A DNA stretch of 64,000 nt from JAGXTF01 sp038317095 (GTDB taxonomy: Bacteria > Bacteroidota > Bacteroidia > NS11-12g > UBA955), in the NCBI GenBank assembly GCA_038317095.1, contig JBBQBB010000004.1, positions 29,982 through 93,981 of the forward strand. Reading direction: 5' to 3'. The translations under genes were made by a program, and so were the position numbers. Every line of letters starts with the position of its first letter. Position 1 is the stretch's first letter. This document shows, piece after piece, positions 35,701-43,310 of this stretch. Under the pieces are notes generated by a model. It saw only the letters and a list, made by a program, of their open reading frames with translations, was not told the DNA's origin and made no database searches.

Positions 35701-36228
35701 TGATGCCCGATAAAGCATCAATGTTTTGCCTGATTTTTCATCTGTTTTTAATATGTTTGAAATATTTGTAGTGCCCGTTCCAACAGTATAAAAGGATTCA
35801 CCAGAGGCATTGTTAATTATCACTTTATTTAATGAATAATCGTAATAATCATAAATTGGTTTTTTAGAATAATTAAAAGTAGTATCGCTAAAATTTGAAA
35901 CTTTATAATCAGGTGTAGTGGAAGCTTCATTTTCAATTTTGGAAGAATCCACTATAAAAGTATTGCAGGAATAATCCCATTCTCCGCAACCTTGACTTCG
36001 GTTGGTTTGGTCTGATACCAATGCGTTTTTGCAACGCATATTGTATTTGAGAATAATTTTTTCAAACGTTAAATTGCCTTTGGGAAAAGCAGCAACGGTA
36101 TCTCTTGTATTGCTTTTATAATGAAAAGTTTGAACACGGATAGTATCTCCAGGATTTTGGGATTTTAACAAGCCTATGGTTGCAATTAATATTGCGAATG
36201 CACCTAATTTCTTTGTGAATAGATTCAT
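32755..36228 (-). CDS. PNGase F-like / LamG T9SS-secreted protein
   Basis: The 1157-aa product has a signal peptide (AILIATIGLLKSQ). The N-terminal part contains RDTVAAFPKGNLTFEKI and RCKNALVSDQTNRSQGCGEW DYSCNTF, conserved in PNGase F-like proteins. A LamG-like jelly roll lies at about 290-470 (ISIAFWAYGDPK, WNHWVFTKNSNTGSMKIFLN). It is followed by the PNGase F-like catalytic-fold region (MTMGGQYQEQMDVEFLFIVG, ITGHGSDGEFEQNGGVIRHY, GGTWLIPRQGWCPG). The C-terminus (SINLYPNPASDMFVIEG, WAKGVYLVEITKD) is a T9SS sorting domain. PNGase F removes N-glycans from glycoproteins; whether this enzyme keeps activity is not shown. ATG 36228 is preferred because the 36267 start overlaps a -7 box. Confidence 0.82.
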   Translation of the reverse strand: MNLFTKKLGAFAILIATIGLLKSQNPGDTIRVQTFHYKSNTRDTVAAFPKGNLTFEKIILKYNMRCKNALVSDQTNRSQGCGEWDYSCNTFIVDSSKIENEASTTPDYKVSNFSDTTFNYSKKPIYDYYDYSLNKVIINNASGESFYTVGTGTTNISNILKTDEKSGKTLMLYRASELSADGMNTGAINGLVLDASVGGNANFFKIRIKHTTANKLDPNQPDISGFTEVYYNSFLFVNGNNKIVFNTPFNWDGSSNVLVEFSFTNSAPSANIQFKGFSDTATCLLNAINNYALDLSSNGHVNLDASKMNTISKEISIAFWAYGDPKLLPANTSVIYGFGTNSNERQLNIHFPWSDGSVYFDCGFSAGSYDRVNKAATANEQSGKWNHWVFTKNSNTGSMKIFLNGNLWLAGTAKTKPMNILNLILGKDQVLQNNYKGKLNELSIWNKALSDTVIKAWINTSINNTHPNYSNLLAYYPMNEGIGSAINDNKYSLVSNGNNVGWTYERGANIGHGFIGSDKKPNLKFIRGTYNLTKTNILVKDSIERRINSIEKYSIVSKNGIIPITHDLVKLDTTYFAWDASPSNLYNGDSGTLKSTIANKSDGSYTVGKLNYIQRYPFYNEIMSFVTPYGIGIDLGAKGKSWYYDVSDYAPILKGNKRIVMTMGGQYQEQMDVEFLFIVGTPPRKVLEFNQIWQGAARLGGPGIGSILNDSRFAPVLLPILSAGKQFKMRSTITGHGSDGEFEQNGGVIRHYINFNGGANVLDWSLNIDCSTNPIVAQGGTWLIPRQGWCPGLKSLLTENNVTQYLSPGTASTIDYSISSPTKSGGDYRYLVAHQLVTYDDPSFNLDARILDIKAPNDNVVYAKTNPICAQPILLVQNSGKTKITTLRFNYWVNNSSVKQTWDWAGNLNSMDTISIHLPVWGLWANGLQASNNKFNVEISTVNTAADEYVLNNKMSSLITIPDVIPADFKLDVKTNNNPAENTFTLYDVDGKVVSTNTYTVANKTYSQTFNLNGCYKLVVTDNGQDGMNWWANAAQGTGTVKLKNISGSTLKNFGMDFGSFFEYNFTTNYALNENQLTLNQSINLYPNPASDMFVIEGENLQHSDIVVRDILGKTILAIYANSNSKIAFNTSGWAKGVYLVEITKDAQRAVKKVIVD

Positions 36229-36264
36229 GTATTTTATAGTTAAAATGCTTTGTAGCCTCGTTTT

Positions 36265-36272
36265 CAAATGTA
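36265..36272 (-). promoter_or_regulatory. -7 box TACATTTG for the PNGase F-like gene
   Basis: On the minus strand TACATTTG matches TAnnTTTG and lies 36 nt before ATG 36228. It overlaps the other possible start at 36267, which argues for 36228. No TTG is found at the right -33 spacing. Confidence 0.5.
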
Positions 36273-36357
36273 CTAGTAAGCATTCATTTTTCCTAAATCC
36301 ACTTCAATAGATGAATTAAGTTTACACTATTTAAAGATCCACAGTTTTTAAAAAATG

Positions 36358-37098
36358 CTAATACCCGCCTATGGCTCCAATAAGAAGGCATACAATTAAT
36401 GCGACTATGGATACCAAAAATTGTGGCCACATATGCACCAACAGCAGAAAATTAAATCCTATCAGAATCCAAAGTGCTATGCTATCTGAGGCTCCCGTCA
36501 TGGCCATTCCAGCAATAAGCAAAAGCAACGAACCGAATAAATAAAGCGCAATTTCCATGGCAATGTCGGCATAAATGGTGGAATTAAAGGCAAATAAAAA
36601 CCAATGCATAAAACCCACACCCGATGCTGAAGACAAAATGGGCAACAATACAGCGTATCCCCAAATTCCATAAATAAACAACCCTATGGCTGCCAGAATT
36701 AATACAGCGCCTAAAAATCCTTCCAAAACCGAACCAACCCAAGCCCAATCTCCAGGGTCTTTTTCTTCCTTCATTGGCTTAAAGCCTGTTGACATAGATA
36801 TAGGAAAGACTACATTTCTCGGCTGCAAAAATTTAGGAACTAAAAGTACCTTTGCTTTTTCTACTGCATTACCAAGAATTTTTCGCAAAGGTGTACTATT
36901 TTTAATCAAATTTGGGGATTGGGGCACCTTCTTTACTGCCGCAGAATCTAATATAGGTTTCAGCACTGTATCCAGTTTAATTTTACCTTTTGTGGGAGAA
37001 ACATTAAATGCACCACCATAACCATGTTCTTGTATGCGGCGAATTCCACAACCATTAGCGCCCAAAAAAATAGCTATAAAAATAAAAAATACTTTCAT
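36358..37098 (-). CDS. Multi-pass membrane protein with lipoprotein-like signal (246 aa)
   Basis: The N-terminus (FFIFIAIFLGANGCGIRRIQ) is a signal-like helix ending near a cysteine with an acceptable lipobox (GANGC). A basic, polar stretch (about 30-120) with PKGKIKLDTVLKP and AEKAKVL-type segments follows. Then come four or five hydrophobic helices: WVGSVLEGFLGAVLILAAIG, FIYGIWGYAVLLPILSSA, MEIALYLFGSLLLLIAGMAM, LWILIGFNFLLLVHMW and VSIVALIVCLLIGAIGGY. I do not recognise the family. The gene is between the PNGase-like gene and the S46 peptidase, which it faces divergently. Confidence 0.7.
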   Translation of the reverse strand: MKVFFIFIAIFLGANGCGIRRIQEHGYGGAFNVSPTKGKIKLDTVLKPILDSAAVKKVPQSPNLIKNSTPLRKILGNAVEKAKVLLVPKFLQPRNVVFPISMSTGFKPMKEEKDPGDWAWVGSVLEGFLGAVLILAAIGLFIYGIWGYAVLLPILSSASGVGFMHWFLFAFNSTIYADIAMEIALYLFGSLLLLIAGMAMTGASDSIALWILIGFNFLLLVHMWPQFLVSIVALIVCLLIGAIGGY

Positions 37099-37332
37099 GT
37101 TTTATGTTGTGCAAATAGAATTTAAGCAAACGCATTTTAATTATTGGAAAACGCAACAAGGTTGGCACTCATTGTAAAATAGCCCAAAGCCGAAAAAAAT
37201 GGGCTTGCCAAATCTTTGCAACTGCAAATGCTGCAAAACCATTCCCAATAATTGCGAAAATCCGTAAAACAATACCCAACCTTGGCATTTTTTGAAATCA
37301 ATAAATCCATTAAAACCCTGCAACATCTTCCT

Positions 37333-37340
37333 TAACTTTG
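37333..37340 (+). promoter_or_regulatory. -7 box TAACTTTG touching the S46 peptidase start
   Basis: TAACTTTG matches TAnnTTTG and ends only 5 nt before ATG 37346. Transcription would start at or just past this ATG, implying a leaderless mRNA or initiation at the next ATG (37355). Confidence 0.5.
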
Positions 37341-37345
37341 CCCAA

Positions 37346-39475
37346 ATGAAAAAAATGATACGTGTTTCTATAATTTCTTCCATGGCGTTGTTTCTGGTGA
37401 TGTTGCTTTCTTCACACAAAAAGGACGAGGGCATGTTTCCGCTAAATTATTTAGATGAAACTGCTTTGCAACAGGCGGGAATGAAACTAACTGCCAAACA
37501 AATTTTCAACCCTGGGGAGGTAGCATTGGCTAACGCACTGGTAAAATTAGGGGGTTGCACAGGATCATTTATTTCGGACCAAGGCTTAATTATCACGAAC
37601 CATCATTGCGTTTATGGTGGCGTTGCCTCTTTAAGCAATAAAGAACACAACTATTTAGAAAATGGTTTTGTGGCAAAAGACCACGCTGCAGAATTAACAA
37701 TTGACATGCCCTGCAGAATTACACAGAGTTATGAGGACGTATCTTCAAGAGTGCTTTTTGGTATTGCAGACAATATGGATCCGACAGAACGCGCTTTGAA
37801 AATTGGTGAAAACATTAAACAAGTGGTTAAAACAGAAAAAGAAAAAACACCAGATTTGAGTGTGGAAATCAGCGAAATGTTTACGGGTAAAAGCTATACG
37901 TTGTTTCGTTATTTGTTAATTACAGATGTTCGATTGGTATTTGCACCGCCTGTTACCATTGGCCAATTTGGTGGCGACCAAGACAATTGGGAATGGCCCA
38001 GACACAACGGTGATTTTTCTATAGTTAGGGCCTACGTGGGCAAAGATGGTAAACCTGCTAAATTCAATAAAGACAATGTACCTTACAAGCCGGCTCGTCA
38101 TTTAAAAATCAATGCTAAGGGAACCAAAGAAAATGATTTTGTCTTTATTCTGGGTTATCCTGGACGTACTTTTAGGCACGAAACCGCACCGTATATGCAA
38201 TTTCAGCAAGACTTTCAATTGCCAGAAACCCAGAAATTTTATAAATTCTTAATTGATCAAATGCGCGAAAAAAGCAAGGGCGATGAAAATAAGTATTTGG
38301 CTTTTGCAGGCAATATACAAAGTCTAGAAAATGTTGAAAAAAACTACCGCGGAAAAATGCAAGGCTTAATGCGCACCAATTTAGCGATGCGGAAAGCAGA
38401 AGACGAAGATGCCATGCAAAAACTTACCGAGACAACGCCTTCTTTGCAAAAGTATAAAGATGTGATTCCAAAACTGAAAGACTTGTGGTTGCGTAAACTT
38501 GGGTTAGCGCCATTGAGATACAACTACAATTGGTTTGTAAACGAGAGCAATCCCTTTTATGCTGCGCAAGTTATTTGTTCTTCAAAATCAGCATTGGATA
38601 CAATGAAAAACAAGGCATTGAAAAAACAAGTATACTCGCAATTGCAAAAGTCTTTGGCTGCAAATTATTCTATTGTAGATAAAGCTTATGAAAAAGCTGT
38701 GGTGGTTGAAATGCTGAGCAGACTGTCCGCACTCAATCCTAAAATAAAAGTATTTTTAGGTAAATTATCCTCGACCCAATGGGTTGAAAAAAACAGCATG
38801 GGTGAAAAGTTATATGACAGCTCTTGGGTAAACAAAAATGCAAGAACCCATCCAGAGGTATTGGTCGAATATAAAAGCCAACTTACTGGGTTGTACAAAC
38901 TAATATCTGAGGATGTGAGGGCAAAGGAAATAGAATGGCAGGCAATTGATAACGAGATTAAATCCATAATGCCTAAATATTTAGAAATCAAACAACAATT
39001 AAAGACCAGTCAATTTATTCCCGATGCTAATAGCACTTTACGCCTTACATATGGATATATAAAGCGGTATTCACCAAACGATGCAGAAATAAATTTACCA
39101 TTTACAACATTGCGGGGTGTGTTTGAAAAAGCAAACACTAGCCCAGATTACAGATTGCCGCAGATACAAGCGGACAACCTGCGGGTAAAAGACGTTCCTG
39201 CATTTTTCAAAGACCCCGAAACAGGTGAAGTTATCGTATGTTTCCTATACAACTTAGACACAACAGGCGGCAACAGTGGCAGTCCTGTATTGGATGCAAA
39301 TGGCGACTTGATAGGGGTAAATTTTGACAGAAGCTTTAGCGCCACCATAAACGATTATGCATGGAACGACAAATACTCCAGAAGCATTGGTTGTGACATA
39401 AGATATGTTCTTTATGTAATGAAATATGTGGGCAAAGCAGACCATGTTATCAAAGAATTGGGGTTAAATTTATAG
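37346..39475 (+). CDS. S46 family dipeptidyl-peptidase, DPP11-like (Asp/Glu preference predicted)
   Basis: This 709-aa serine peptidase has a signal-like N-terminus (VSIISSMALFLVMLLSS), the catalytic His87 in GLIITNHHC, an Asp in GGDQDNWEWPRHNGDFS and the nucleophile Ser644 in TTGGNSGSP. These define the S46 DPP7/DPP11 family, which release dipeptides from the N-terminus in the periplasm. The residue 18 after the nucleophile is Arg662 (FDR), the position that in DPP11 is Arg (Asp/Glu at P1) and in DPP7 is Gly. So an acidic-residue preference is predicted. ATG 37346 gives a short signal; 37292 is unlikely since a -7 box lies between. Confidence 0.92.
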   Translation: MKKMIRVSIISSMALFLVMLLSSHKKDEGMFPLNYLDETALQQAGMKLTAKQIFNPGEVALANALVKLGGCTGSFISDQGLIITNHHCVYGGVASLSNKEHNYLENGFVAKDHAAELTIDMPCRITQSYEDVSSRVLFGIADNMDPTERALKIGENIKQVVKTEKEKTPDLSVEISEMFTGKSYTLFRYLLITDVRLVFAPPVTIGQFGGDQDNWEWPRHNGDFSIVRAYVGKDGKPAKFNKDNVPYKPARHLKINAKGTKENDFVFILGYPGRTFRHETAPYMQFQQDFQLPETQKFYKFLIDQMREKSKGDENKYLAFAGNIQSLENVEKNYRGKMQGLMRTNLAMRKAEDEDAMQKLTETTPSLQKYKDVIPKLKDLWLRKLGLAPLRYNYNWFVNESNPFYAAQVICSSKSALDTMKNKALKKQVYSQLQKSLAANYSIVDKAYEKAVVVEMLSRLSALNPKIKVFLGKLSSTQWVEKNSMGEKLYDSSWVNKNARTHPEVLVEYKSQLTGLYKLISEDVRAKEIEWQAIDNEIKSIMPKYLEIKQQLKTSQFIPDANSTLRLTYGYIKRYSPNDAEINLPFTTLRGVFEKANTSPDYRLPQIQADNLRVKDVPAFFKDPETGEVIVCFLYNLDTTGGNSGSPVLDANGDLIGVNFDRSFSATINDYAWNDKYSRSIGCDIRYVLYVMKYVGKADHVIKELGLNL

Positions 39476-39645
39476 ACCAAGTCCATTTTAGGGTGCAATA
39501 AACAAAATACGCATTGCCCAAAACAAGTCCGGCCTCAATTGAATTGAACCGTTTGTTAACTCATATTGCAATTTGGTAAATCGGTGGACAAATTTTTAAA
39601 TTTAGTTTTTTAATTTGCTCATATAATCTTACCCAAGGATTTACT

Positions 39646-40419
39646 ATGAAACTAAAATTGGCAATTATCGGCACACTGTTAAGCTCAACGTCATTGTTGG
39701 GAAGGATAGCAGCAACAAATGTTACCTTTCAAGTTTCCCCAGATATTAGTTGGATAAAAACAGAGGTTAAACAAATCTTTGAAAACAAGCGGAGCATCCA
39801 TGGCGAAATTTTAGATGAAATTATTTCAATCGATTGGAACCGAATAAATGCAAATTCAATTGTAATTGCATTGGGTCAATTTACCAATAAAAACAAAAAG
39901 CAGTTTATCATAACTATTCCTGGTAGTTCCAAAGCGGATATCAATTTGGGATGGGAGACAAATATTTGGTTATTGGTAGAGCAAGACTCTGGGTCTAATT
40001 TTAAAACAATAAATTCCATTCGTGGTGATATAGCATATCAAAATTCTGTATGCGACATGAATGCCGATGGTTTTGACGAGATTTCAATGGTGAATAAGAC
40101 CCAATCCAAGAACATTCAAAAAATTGCTTACAAAATATTTAGCTTTAATAGTTCCAGTCTTTTATATGTTAGCGAAACTGAGGATAGATGGAATACAAAT
40201 AAAGAATTTGCTCGAAAAGATTTGAAACAAGGGGATCTATTGTATAACATTTTAGAAAACCAATATATTGATATTGACGATGATGGAAAGCTTGAAATTG
40301 TTGAAAAGTGGATTGAATTCCGCTATAACGGTGGCAAACGCATCAATGAAATAGAACAGAAAAAAACAATGAAAATTCGAAGTCGCATACTTACCCTTAA
40401 AGACGGTATTTACCAATAG
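39646..40419 (+). CDS. Secreted protein with two Ca-binding-like Dx[DN]xDG loops, unknown function
   Basis: The 257-aa protein starts with a signal peptide (LAIIGTLLSSTSLLGRIAATN). It has MNADGFDEISM and IDIDDDGKLEIVEKW, which resemble FG-GAP/VCBS or dockerin-like acidic loops, separated by a beta-rich stretch (YKIFSFNSSSLLYVSETEDRW). No T9SS sorting domain is seen, so it is probably periplasmic or surface-associated by another way. I do not recognise the family. A terminator follows the gene. The lead-in from 39476 to 39645 holds no clean promoter. Confidence 0.65.
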   Translation: MKLKLAIIGTLLSSTSLLGRIAATNVTFQVSPDISWIKTEVKQIFENKRSIHGEILDEIISIDWNRINANSIVIALGQFTNKNKKQFIITIPGSSKADINLGWETNIWLLVEQDSGSNFKTINSIRGDIAYQNSVCDMNADGFDEISMVNKTQSKNIQKIAYKIFSFNSSSLLYVSETEDRWNTNKEFARKDLKQGDLLYNILENQYIDIDDDGKLEIVEKWIEFRYNGGKRINEIEQKKTMKIRSRILTLKDGIYQ

Positions 40420-40452
40420 AAAAGCCAAAAACAAAGATAAACCCTCCAATCT

Positions 40453-40486
40453 GGCCGGTATCCTTTTTAGGATCCGGCCTTTCTTT
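40453..40486 (+). terminator. Intrinsic terminator after the 257-aa secreted protein
   Basis: GGCCGG...ATCC and GGAT...CCGGCC (40453-40479) form a 10-bp stem with a single-base bulge and are followed by TTTCTTT. Confidence 0.8.
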
Positions 40487-40610
40487 ATAAAAACAATTTA
40501 GTTAAACCCATAATCCGCATTCGTCCTTGACGCGGTAATTGGCTTAAATATATAAAAGTTCAGTGACATTTGTCTCATGAACCCCATAAAAAGCGCAGTT
40601 GATTTGCATA

Positions 40611-40910
40611 ATGAATCTTCAAAATTTAATACACGAACAACAAGCTCTAATTATAGATGTACGCACACCAGCAGAGTTTATGGGAGGTAACGTACTTGGG
40701 TCTATAAACATACCCTTGCACGAAATGCCCAATAAACTGGATTTTTTTAACCAGCAAAACCATCCCATTGTACTTTGTTGTGCTTCAGGCAATAGAAGTG
40801 GGCAAGCAGCACAGTTTTTAACCCAAAGCGGAATAACAAACGTACACAATGGTGGTTCATGGTATGATATTAATTTTGCAAATAACAATAAAAATGGGAA
40901 TACTAAGTAA
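40611..40910 (+). CDS. Rhodanese-like protein (first of two)
   Basis: This 99-aa single-domain rhodanese has the LIIDVRTPAEFMGGNVLGS start, NIPLHEM, and the active-site loop IVLCCASGNRSG with Cys57 followed by a basic residue, all in the cytoplasm without signal peptide. Sulfurtransferases of this size carry persulfide sulfur or act as redox-sulfur shuttles. Start ATG 40611 is preferred over the upstream TTG (40599), which gives only MICI. It overlaps the second rhodanese by 17 nt. Confidence 0.9.
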   Translation: MNLQNLIHEQQALIIDVRTPAEFMGGNVLGSINIPLHEMPNKLDFFNQQNHPIVLCCASGNRSGQAAQFLTQSGITNVHNGGSWYDINFANNNKNGNTK

Positions 40911-41196
40911 AATATTCGGGCTCAAACCGAAAGTAGATATTGGTCAAATGCTGGCTGACGGTGCAATTATAGTGGATGTCAGGACCAAACAAGAGTTTCA
41001 AGCTGGCCATAACAAAAACGCAATAAACATTCCTCTCGACCAATTGGAAAAGGGAATTTCCAAAATATCCAAGGACCAAGCAATAATTACCTGTTGCGCC
41101 AGTGGTATACGCAGCAGTGCCGCTAAAGGAAAACTGATTGCATTGGGATACAACGTTGAAAATGGAGGCGGTTGGATGAATTTGCGGAAGTACTAA
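40894..41196 (+). CDS. Rhodanese-like protein (second of two)
   Basis: The 100-aa protein has a short amphipathic start (MGILSKIFGLKPK), IIVDVRTKQEFQAGH, NIPLDQLEKG and active-site loop ITCCASGIRSS (Cys68, Arg73). It is paralogous to the preceding rhodanese. The start overlaps the end of the first gene by 17 nt, and the stop is 1 nt before the thioredoxin start, so the three genes form a tight sulfur-redox operon. Confidence 0.9.
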   Translation: MGILSKIFGLKPKVDIGQMLADGAIIVDVRTKQEFQAGHNKNAINIPLDQLEKGISKISKDQAIITCCASGIRSSAAKGKLIALGYNVENGGGWMNLRKY

Positions 41197-41197
41197 A

Positions 41198-41494
41198 ATG
41201 AATACATTTGACACCCTAATAACAGAAAACAAACTGGTTTTGGTTGATTTCCATGCCCTATGGTGCGGGCCCTGTAAAACCATGGCACCTATCCTTCAGG
41301 AGTTAAAATCTAAACATAAAACTGGATTAAAGATTTTAAAAATTGATATTGATAAAAACCAGGGCTTATCGAACAAATTAAAAATCACCGGAGTACCCAC
41401 ACTAATTTTATACAAAATGGGTAAACCCGTATGGCGCCAATCAGGGGTGACTTCATTGCATCAATTGGATAAAATAATAAAGGAAAATACATAA
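41198..41494 (+). CDS. trxA: Thioredoxin
   Basis: The 98-aa cytoplasmic thioredoxin has LVLVDFHALWCGPCK with active-site Cys23 and Cys26, KILKIDIDKNQGLSNKLKI and the cis-proline loop ITGVPTLILY. It is the third gene of the rhodanese operon and probably reduces the persulfides or disulfides made there. The gene symbol is given for family only; other thioredoxins likely exist in the genome. Confidence 0.9.
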   Translation: MNTFDTLITENKLVLVDFHALWCGPCKTMAPILQELKSKHKTGLKILKIDIDKNQGLSNKLKITGVPTLILYKMGKPVWRQSGVTSLHQLDKIIKENT

Positions 41495-41522
41495 AAAAAA
41501 GCGCCAAATGGCGCTTTTTTTT
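41492..41522. terminator. Bidirectional terminator between trx and rplQ
   Basis: AGCGCC (41500-41505), AAAT and GGCGCT (41510-41515), with an A-run before and a T-run after. It ends the sulfur operon and, on the minus strand, the ribosomal cluster. Confidence 0.9.
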
Positions 41523-41540
41523 TTAATGTTATATTTGGGC

Positions 41541-42293
41541 TTAAAGACGCGCTTTGGCTTGTTCAATCCAATTGTTCCACTCTTCTGGGCTGGTCATGCT
41601 ATCTTTTGTTTCAAGCTCAGCAATATTTTCCTCAGTAAGCGCTGCCAATTCTGCAAAGGTAGAGATACCCAAAGCATTCAAGCGTTCTGCAAAAGCAGGT
41701 CCAATGCCATCGATGTCAACCAAATTGTCTCCTGCAACTTCAGCAACAATATTTTCAACTTCATTCACTGGAGCTGTATCTAATGTTTCAGATACTAGTT
41801 CTGCAACTGGAGCCTCAACTGCAACAGCAGTGGACTTTTCAGCTTTTGGCGCGGTTTCAGTAGCAGTTTTGCTTTTTCCACGGCGGGTGCGTTTGCTTCC
41901 AGCTTGTTGGTCTTTCCCAAAACCACTAAAATACTCGTTAAAATCTACAAGCTCAATCATCGCCATGTCAGCATTGTCACCGGCTCTGTTTCCCACTTTT
42001 AGGATACGGGTATAACCACCAGGCCTATTCAATACTTTGTCGCTTACACTGGTAAACAATTCAGTAACTGCTTCTTTATCTTTTAAATAAGCAAAAACAG
42101 TGCGGTAGTTGTGCGTAGATTTCTCTTTGCTTTTTGTAATTAAAGGCTCCACATATACGCGCAAGGCTTTCGCTTTGGCAACGGTGGTTGTAATTTTTTT
42201 GTGCTTAATTAGAGAAGACGCCATATTCGCCAACATGGCTTTTCTATGGCTCGATTTTCTGCTAAGTTTATTTACTTTATTCCCGTGTCTCAT
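41541..42293 (-). CDS. rplQ: 50S ribosomal protein L17 with C-terminal HhH extension
   Basis: Residues 1 to about 117 are L17 (RHGNKVNKLSRKSSHRKAML, NRPGGYTRILK, MIELVDFN). The protein then continues to 250 aa: an Ala/Glu/Thr-rich, low-complexity linker (about 130-188) and a helix-hairpin-helix-like domain at 191-250 (LVDIDGIGPAFAERLNALGI, STFAELAALTEENIAELE). Standard bacterial L17 is about 120 aa. The HhH may bind nucleic acid or protein. It is the last gene of the alpha operon. Confidence 0.95.
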   Translation of the reverse strand: MRHGNKVNKLSRKSSHRKAMLANMASSLIKHKKITTTVAKAKALRVYVEPLITKSKEKSTHNYRTVFAYLKDKEAVTELFTSVSDKVLNRPGGYTRILKVGNRAGDNADMAMIELVDFNEYFSGFGKDQQAGSKRTRRGKSKTATETAPKAEKSTAVAVEAPVAELVSETLDTAPVNEVENIVAEVAGDNLVDIDGIGPAFAERLNALGISTFAELAALTEENIAELETKDSMTSPEEWNNWIEQAKARL

Positions 42294-42298
42294 CTCAA

Positions 42299-43291
42299 TT
42301 AATCGTCGTTCAAATTATACTTATTTACATCCAATCCAAAATGCAGGCCTTTGTCCCTTACAAATTCTTCCAACTCAGATAGGGATTTTTTACCAAAATT
42401 GCGAAACTTTAACAGGTCATCAATTTGATAATTCACCAATTCGCCCAAAGTGCGTATTTCGGCAGCTTTTAAGCAATTGTAGGCACGTACAGAAAGGTCC
42501 AAATCTGCCAATGAAGTTTTTAGTACTTTACGCATTTGCAAAAATCCTTCATCTACTTCTTCAACGGCTTTGGATGCTCTAGACTCAGGCATAATATTTT
42601 CGTCACTAAACAATACAAAGTGTTGAATTAATATTTTTGCTGCTTCTTTTAATGCTTCTTCAGGGTGAATGCTTCCATCGCTAGAAACTTCCATAACCAA
42701 TTTCTCATAATCGGTTCTTTGTTCAACCCTAAAATCTTCAATTGTATATTTTACATTTCGAATTGGAGTAAAAATACTGTCTATGGCAATCAAGCCTACA
42801 GGAGCATCTTTAACTTTATTTTCTTCTGCAGGTACGTAACCCCGGCCTTTACCAATGGTTAATTCAAATTCCAAATTAACGGTAGGCTCTAGATTACAGA
42901 TAACCAATTCTGGATTTAATATGGTAAATGCGTTTGTATAGCGCCCTATATCACCAGCAAGAAATTGATCTTTACCTTTAATACTTATGAAAATCTTTTC
43001 ACTATCATCAGTAGAGGAATTGGACTTGAAACGCACTTGTTTAAGGTTAAGCACAATTTCAACCATATCTTCAACTACACCTTTGATGGTAGAAAATTCA
43101 TGATCCACGCCCTGTGCTTTTACAGAGGTGATGGCATAGCCTTCAAGCGAGGATAAAAGAATCCTGCGCATTGCATTGCCTATAGTAACTCCGTAGCCTT
43201 TTTCAAGGGGGGAAAATTCGAATACCCCATGAAAATCTGTGGCTTTGTTCATTACCACTTTATTTGGTTTTAGAAACGGTATAACGCCCAT
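42299..43291 (-). CDS. rpoA: DNA-directed RNA polymerase alpha subunit
   Basis: The 330-aa subunit has the N-terminal assembly domain (GYGVTIGNAMRRILLSSLEG, VEDMVEIVLNLKQV) and the C-terminal HhH domain for DNA and activator contact (LDLSVRAYNCLKAAEIRTLG, LLKFRNFGKKSLSELEEFV). I preferred ATG 43291 (MGVIPFLKPNKV) because the upstream codons overlap rpsD. It lies between rpsD and rplQ, as in all alpha operons. Confidence 0.97.
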   Translation of the reverse strand: MGVIPFLKPNKVVMNKATDFHGVFEFSPLEKGYGVTIGNAMRRILLSSLEGYAITSVKAQGVDHEFSTIKGVVEDMVEIVLNLKQVRFKSNSSTDDSEKIFISIKGKDQFLAGDIGRYTNAFTILNPELVICNLEPTVNLEFELTIGKGRGYVPAEENKVKDAPVGLIAIDSIFTPIRNVKYTIEDFRVEQRTDYEKLVMEVSSDGSIHPEEALKEAAKILIQHFVLFSDENIMPESRASKAVEEVDEGFLQMRKVLKTSLADLDLSVRAYNCLKAAEIRTLGELVNYQIDDLLKFRNFGKKSLSELEEFVRDKGLHFGLDVNKYNLNDD

Positions 43292-43310
43292 GTTTTTTTC
43301 TTTTTTATTT

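Noticed and set aside
40599..40610. Upstream TTG start for the first rhodanese
   Set aside because: Adds only MICI before a good ATG and is not family-like.
41554..42015. Alanine/serine-rich plus-strand frame over rplQ
   Set aside because: Antisense of the low-complexity L17 extension.
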